From Ochrobactrum vermis (GTDB lineage: Bacteria; Pseudomonadota; Alphaproteobacteria; Rhizobiales; Rhizobiaceae): 64,000 nucleotides of DNA. Position numbers and translations under genes: made by a program. The stretch spans positions 1,739,501 through 1,803,500 of the forward strand of contig NZ_PCOC01000002.1 in NCBI RefSeq assembly GCF_002975205.1, read 5' to 3'. The notes beneath the pieces were generated by a model. The model was not told where the DNA came from and did not search any database. It worked only from the letters and a program-made list of their open reading frames with translations. Numbering within the stretch: the first letter of the stretch is position 1; the number at the start of each line of letters is the position of its first letter. This document shows, one piece after another, positions 58,661 through 64,000 of the stretch.

Positions 58661-59509
58661 TCAAACAAGAGCGTTAAGCGCAGCGACCGGTCGATTGCCG
58701 TGCTTCTGGAGAAAGGCTTCCATTTGAGCGATGTCAACCGTGCCATCCGTTGTATAATCCGCCGCATGAACCCCACCGGAGATATAAAGCACATCCAGTC
58801 CGAAATCGGCAGCGCCCTTCACATCGGTCAAAACACCATCTCCGATACCGAGAATTCGGTTTTTCTCAATTTTTTCGCCGCGAATTTCTTCGGCAAACCG
58901 CAATGCTGCCTCATAAATCGGGCGATGCGGCTTACCGGCGATGAGGGTGCGTCCGCCAAGCTGGCCATATTCGCGCGCAAGAGCTCCGGCGCACCAGATC
59001 AGCCGCGTACCGCGCTCAACCATAATGTCCGGATTGGCGCAAATGAACGGAAGATTGCGCGAGCGCAACCGGGCCAGCAGTTCCTTATAATCTTCCGGCG
59101 TTTCGACTTCATCATCATAGAGTCCGGTGCAGACAACCCCAGAAGCTTCAAACTCCTCAACCAGCTCAACGTCGAGACCATCATAGATGGTCAACTCGCG
59201 CTCACAGCCAATATGAAACACCTTTCGCGGGCCTTCGGCTATCAGATCGCGGGTTACATCGCCAGATGTAACCACACGGTCATATGTATCGGCAGGTACG
59301 CCAAGCCCCAGCATCTGCTTTTCGACATCCGGATGAGGCCGTGGAGAATTGGTTACCAGGATAACCGTAACACCTTTGGCACGCGCACGTTTTAGCGCAT
59401 CAATTGCAGCCGGATATGCGGACACACCATTATGCACCACACCCCATACGTCGCAGAAGAGCACATCGTACTGGTCGGTCAGATCGTCGAGGCGTTCGAG
59501 CTGCTTCAT
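58661..59509 (-). CDS. HAD-superfamily sugar-phosphatase-like hydrolase (class IIA, TIGR01459 type)
   Basis: 282 residues from ATG 59509 (AGAGGAAA upstream; 35 further codons to 59614 look non-coding). The catalytic Asp pair is in YDVLFCDVWGVVHNG, motif II is VILVTNSPRPHPDVE, and the C-terminal motifs are GKPHRPIYEAAL and ILGIGDGVLTDVKGA. NagD-like cap proteins of this kind dephosphorylate sugar phosphates or nucleotides. It is next to ribF, so FMN/precursor dephosphorylation is conceivable but unproved. Confidence 0.85.
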   Translation of the reverse strand: MKQLERLDDLTDQYDVLFCDVWGVVHNGVSAYPAAIDALKRARAKGVTVILVTNSPRPHPDVEKQMLGLGVPADTYDRVVTSGDVTRDLIAEGPRKVFHIGCERELTIYDGLDVELVEEFEASGVVCTGLYDDEVETPEDYKELLARLRSRNLPFICANPDIMVERGTRLIWCAGALAREYGQLGGRTLIAGKPHRPIYEAALRFAEEIRGEKIEKNRILGIGDGVLTDVKGAADFGLDVLYISGGVHAADYTTDGTVDIAQMEAFLQKHGNRPVAALNALV

Positions 59510-59755
59510 GGTTTCCTCTTGATAATCCATCTGTAAGGCGAGAACCGCAATAGGGTGTGTCTGGAAGACTGCCGGAAAGGCTGCCATCGCTCCCTCTAGC
59601 GTAGCGAACCACATCTGTCACGGCTTTTGGCCCGCATATCCGTTCAGCAAAGCGCGTCCAATGATCTCATAGTCTATTTCACCGATCATTTACCGTGCTT
59701 CGTGACCGACTGTTAGAAAGATGCTGATAGGAGCAGATACAACTTTTCATTTCAT

Positions 59756-61663
59756 GTGTCACAGACACAACCGTCGGCGGGGGCCAAATTGAAAAACCGG
59801 GTTACTCAAGTCCGTAGGCTTGCGCAGCATATTTTTCACCGTTTGCCTCGACTGACGGGCCCAAGTTTCATCAAGGACGAGCGCGGCAATTTTGCGATGA
59901 TAACGGCTTTGGTGCTGGTCCCTCTGCTTCTCGCAGGCATGATCGCGGTTGACTCCGCCAACCTCATGCGCGTGCGCAACAATGTGCAGGCATCGCTCGA
60001 TGCTGCCGCACTCGCTGTGGGTAAGCGCTTTTCAACCGGCGCAAGCGAAGCCGACATGCAGGACTATGGCGGCAAGGTCTTCAACGTGAACCTGACCGCC
60101 ATCGCCGCAGACCGCGTAGCCTTCGCCGTCAGATTTCCGCAAACGGTAAATGATAACCAGCAGATCGCAGCAACCGCGAGCTTCCAGTATCCGTCGCTGT
60201 TCGGCTCCATCGCCGCTCAACTCACCAATTCGGCCAACGACTGGGACAACAAACAATATGCGATGAGTTCCTTCGTGCGACTGAAGAACACAGTCGAAGT
60301 AGCGCTCGTGCTGGATAATTCCGGCTCCATGAATGACAACGGTGCCGGTTCGAACACACAGCGCCTGCAATTGTTGAAAGACGCCGCAACGCAGCTCGTC
60401 GATACCATGGCTGCGCAATCGGCGCTGATCACGCGTGTCGAAAGGCCGGTGCAGTTCTCGCTTGTGCCTTTCGCAGGTTCAGTCAATGTTGGGTCCGGCT
60501 ACCTTAAAGAGCCATGGATGGATCCGAGCGGAACCTCGCCGGTCAATCTCGAAAACTTCATCCTGCCTGTTAAGATCGATAGCACGCGCAGCATCGTCGA
60601 AAGCCCGGTCGGCAGCGGCCTTTACATCAAATCGGGCACCGGCTGGGGCACGGAAAATGGCAAGGCCTTTTCCCGCGCCGCCCTCTATACCGATCTCGCA
60701 AAGCGTTCGACCGCCTCATGGATTCCCTGGTCGGGATGCGTCGAGGCACGCCCTGGAACCCTGGCGCTGGACGTGACGCCGCCATCTGCCGGCAAACCTG
60801 AAACCCTGTTCGTCCCGATGTTCGGCCCGGCGGAATATTACGATGTCAACTCGAAGAGCAACCCGACAACCCTCACGCTGAACAGCTGGTGGACCGACGA
60901 CTTGAGCTTGACCGGGGTAGCCCGCCAGAACGACCTCAAGAAATATTATCTAAACAATGTGCTTTCAAAACGGTCTACGGACGGTGGGCCGAATTACAGC
61001 TGCACGACTACAGCTATCACACGCATGACTGACATCTCCACTGACGCAGGCAAGACCGCCATCAAGACTGCAATCAAGGCCATGCAGCCGAGTGGCGGTA
61101 CGAATGTACCCGAAGGCATGGCATGGGGATGGCGGACGCTCGTACAAGGCGCGCCCTTTACGGAAGGCCGACCGGCGACCGACCGCGGCAACGATAAGGT
61201 GGTCATCGTGCTCACCGACGGCGCTAACACCTATTATACTTACAATTCGCTTGCAGGGTCGGGTAAGGATAAGGCCAGCAACCTGTCCTACTATTCGGCG
61301 CACGGCTATACGAGCCGCACCACCAAAGGCTACAGCCAGACCCGCCTGTTTCAGGAAAGCGGCGTGTCCGTTGCGCAAGACAACAGCGTCTATACCAAAG
61401 CGATGAATACCCGCTTCAACAAGCTTTGCAATAATGCGAAGGACGCCAACATCATTGTTATGACCGTTGCAGTGGACCTGAACAGCAGCAAGACGGACGA
61501 AAAAGCCCAGATCGACCTGCTGAAAAGCTGTTCGTCCGACTCCCGCGTCCGTCTCGACGGCGGCAAGCCCGCCAAGCTGTTCTGGAATACCACCGGCGGC
61601 AATTTGTCGGAAACTTTCCGCCAGATCGGCGACGAACTGTCAAACCTACGCATCTCGGGTTGA
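59756..61663 (+). CDS. TadG-like protein with von Willebrand factor A domain
   Basis: 635 residues from GTG 59756; the start is uncertain because no clear ribosome site is seen, and TTG codons downstream could also serve. An N-terminal TadE/G-like segment (DERGNFAMITALVLVPLLLA) is the single membrane anchor; ALVLDNSGSM gives the vWA metal-adhesion site (DxSxS). Most of the chain would be periplasmic. TadG proteins help build Flp/Tad pili, but no other tad gene is nearby. It may be a free-standing surface or envelope factor. Confidence 0.83.
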   Translation: MSQTQPSAGAKLKNRVTQVRRLAQHIFHRLPRLTGPSFIKDERGNFAMITALVLVPLLLAGMIAVDSANLMRVRNNVQASLDAAALAVGKRFSTGASEADMQDYGGKVFNVNLTAIAADRVAFAVRFPQTVNDNQQIAATASFQYPSLFGSIAAQLTNSANDWDNKQYAMSSFVRLKNTVEVALVLDNSGSMNDNGAGSNTQRLQLLKDAATQLVDTMAAQSALITRVERPVQFSLVPFAGSVNVGSGYLKEPWMDPSGTSPVNLENFILPVKIDSTRSIVESPVGSGLYIKSGTGWGTENGKAFSRAALYTDLAKRSTASWIPWSGCVEARPGTLALDVTPPSAGKPETLFVPMFGPAEYYDVNSKSNPTTLTLNSWWTDDLSLTGVARQNDLKKYYLNNVLSKRSTDGGPNYSCTTTAITRMTDISTDAGKTAIKTAIKAMQPSGGTNVPEGMAWGWRTLVQGAPFTEGRPATDRGNDKVVIVLTDGANTYYTYNSLAGSGKDKASNLSYYSAHGYTSRTTKGYSQTRLFQESGVSVAQDNSVYTKAMNTRFNKLCNNAKDANIIVMTVAVDLNSSKTDEKAQIDLLKSCSSDSRVRLDGGKPAKLFWNTTGGNLSETFRQIGDELSNLRISG

Positions 61664-61775
61664 TCCTGCAAAATCGAGCCACCATATGCGGTGTTGGCAA
61701 TGGCCAACCTCGGCTGTTCCGCGCTCAAGACCGTGCAAATTAACCATCATTCGCCTGTCAAATTTCTCAGGCAAT

Positions 61776-61804
61776 CTTGACAAGTTCGGGTCCGGCTTCT
61801 ATCT
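61776..61804 (+). promoter_or_regulatory. RpoH-type heat-shock promoter of groESL
   Basis: CTTGAC (61776-61781) and CTATCT (61799-61804) are separated by 17 bp. This fits the alphaproteobacterial sigma-32 pattern CTTG-N17-18-CYTATNT. The CIRCE element begins 10 bp downstream. Confidence 0.7.
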
Positions 61805-61814
61805 CAGAGCCACG

Positions 61815-61841
61815 TTAGCACTCTCGCATGATGAGTGCTAA
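61815..61841. promoter_or_regulatory. CIRCE operator (HrcA site)
   Basis: TTAGCACTC-N9-GAGTGCTAA is a perfect match to the CIRCE consensus, with no mismatch. HrcA binding here would repress groESL at normal temperature. It lies at or just after the expected transcription start, about 60 bp before groES. Confidence 0.95.
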
Positions 61842-61903
61842 CAAGCGCGGATCAGCTCGATCCGTTAACAGGGTTCAACGTCTATAACACCAAGGGTTAT
61901 ACC

Positions 61904-62200
61904 ATGGCTGATATCAAGTTCCGCCCGCTTCATGACCGCGTCGTCGTTCGTCGCGTTGAATCGGAAGCTAAGACTGCTGGTGGGATCATTATCCCTGACA
62001 CCGCCAAGGAAAAGCCACAGGAAGGCGAAATCGTTGCTGCTGGCGCTGGCGCTCGTGACGAAGCAGGCAAGCTGATCGCTCTCGAAGTCAAGGCTGGCGA
62101 CAAGGTTCTGTTCGGCAAGTGGTCGGGCACCGAAGTCAAGATCGGCGGCGAAGATCTGCTGATCATGAAGGAATCCGACATTCTTGGTATTGTCGGCTAA
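61904..62200 (+). CDS. groES: Co-chaperonin GroES (10 kDa)
   Basis: 98 residues from ATG 61904 ([20 protein letters not shown]). The mobile loop ([20 protein letters not shown]) and the C-terminal [15 protein letters not shown] are typical. It caps GroEL during folding. GroEL follows after 103 bp; the pair shares the CIRCE/RpoH-controlled promoter. Confidence 0.97.
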   Translation: MADIKFRPLHDRVVVRRVESEAKTAGGIIIPDTAKEKPQEGEIVAAGAGARDEAGKLIALEVKAGDKVLFGKWSGTEVKIGGEDLLIMKESDILGIVG

Positions 62201-62273
62201 CACCTCCAGCTCGGTATCATCGGCTAATTCAGCCGGGGCGATTTCGCTCTTACCGGAAATCAATTCACCATAA

Positions 62274-63944
<1,671 letters not shown>

Positions 63945-63979
63945 GAAATCCATAAAGCTCGCCCATGAGTACAATACCT

Positions 63980-63996
63980 GCACCGCAAAGCGGTGC
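63980..63996 (+). terminator. Probable groESL terminator hairpin (cut by window edge)
   Basis: GCACCGC-AAA-GCGGTGC is a 7-bp perfect stem 36 bp after the groEL stop. The window ends four bases later, so a T tract cannot be checked. Confidence 0.55.
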
Positions 63997-64000
63997 GGGT

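Overview
The window looks like a stretch of an alphaproteobacterial chromosome from the Brucella/Ochrobactrum (Brucellaceae) group. The grounds are moderately high GC, family-typical protein sequences (GroEL, GuaA, MutL, KatA, LpxK, WaaA), an RpoH-like promoter plus a perfect CIRCE element in front of groESL, and two copies of a ~105-bp palindrome-ended intergenic repeat of the kind known from Brucella and its relatives. From memory of Brucella genomes, groESL, guaA, guaB and katA/oxyR lie on the smaller replicon (chromosome II), so this may be a chromid. The assignment is by eye, not by database search.

Positions 1-8705 (minus strand) hold a sugar- or polyol-catabolic operon: an RbsB/RbsA/RbsC-type ABC importer, a SorC-family regulator, an aldo/keto reductase, a GlpD-like FAD dehydrogenase, an LsrF/DhnA-type class I aldolase and the N-terminus of an FGGY kinase that runs off the left edge. 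The order resembles the Brucella erythritol locus but has an aldolase instead of the erythrulose-phosphate isomerases. The substrate is unknown. Positions 8884-11887 hold a LysR regulator divergent from a translationally coupled pair: a secreted GlcG/HbpS-like protein and a DHA2 exporter. A clear LysR-type operator lies between them.

Positions 11905-23563 hold the most distinctive module: a GntR/FadR regulator divergent from a RuBisCO-like protein, a DUF1537 kinase, a 6PGDH-like dehydrogenase, a second ABC importer with a DUF2291 lipoprotein, a Gfo/Idh/MocA dehydrogenase and a 609-residue protein. This set matches the D-apiose (plant branched pentose) pathway: apiose, apionolactone, apionate, 3-oxo-isoapionate, its 4-phosphate, then RuBisCO-like cleavage. 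A FadR-like palindrome (ACTGGT-TAT-ACCAGT) lies inside the operon and a related element lies upstream of it.

Positions 23709-64000 are mostly housekeeping: guaA, an MTA/SAH nucleosidase and a thioesterase, rsmB, katA with divergent oxyR, guaB, a ClC transporter, a P1-family peptidase with a Tat-like leader, mutL (endonuclease type), an LPS/lipid A cluster (lpxK, waaA, DUF374 acyltransferase, DUF4170, CysQ-like phosphatase, pmbA), a CPA2 antiporter, a patatin, a tandem M16 pair, rsmD overlapping a long-tailed rluB, tadA, cytochrome b561, a lipoprotein, ileS, a MipA-type outer membrane protein, ribF, a HAD phosphatase, a TadG-like von Willebrand protein and groES-groEL. I saw no tRNA, rRNA, CRISPR array, insertion sequence or prophage.
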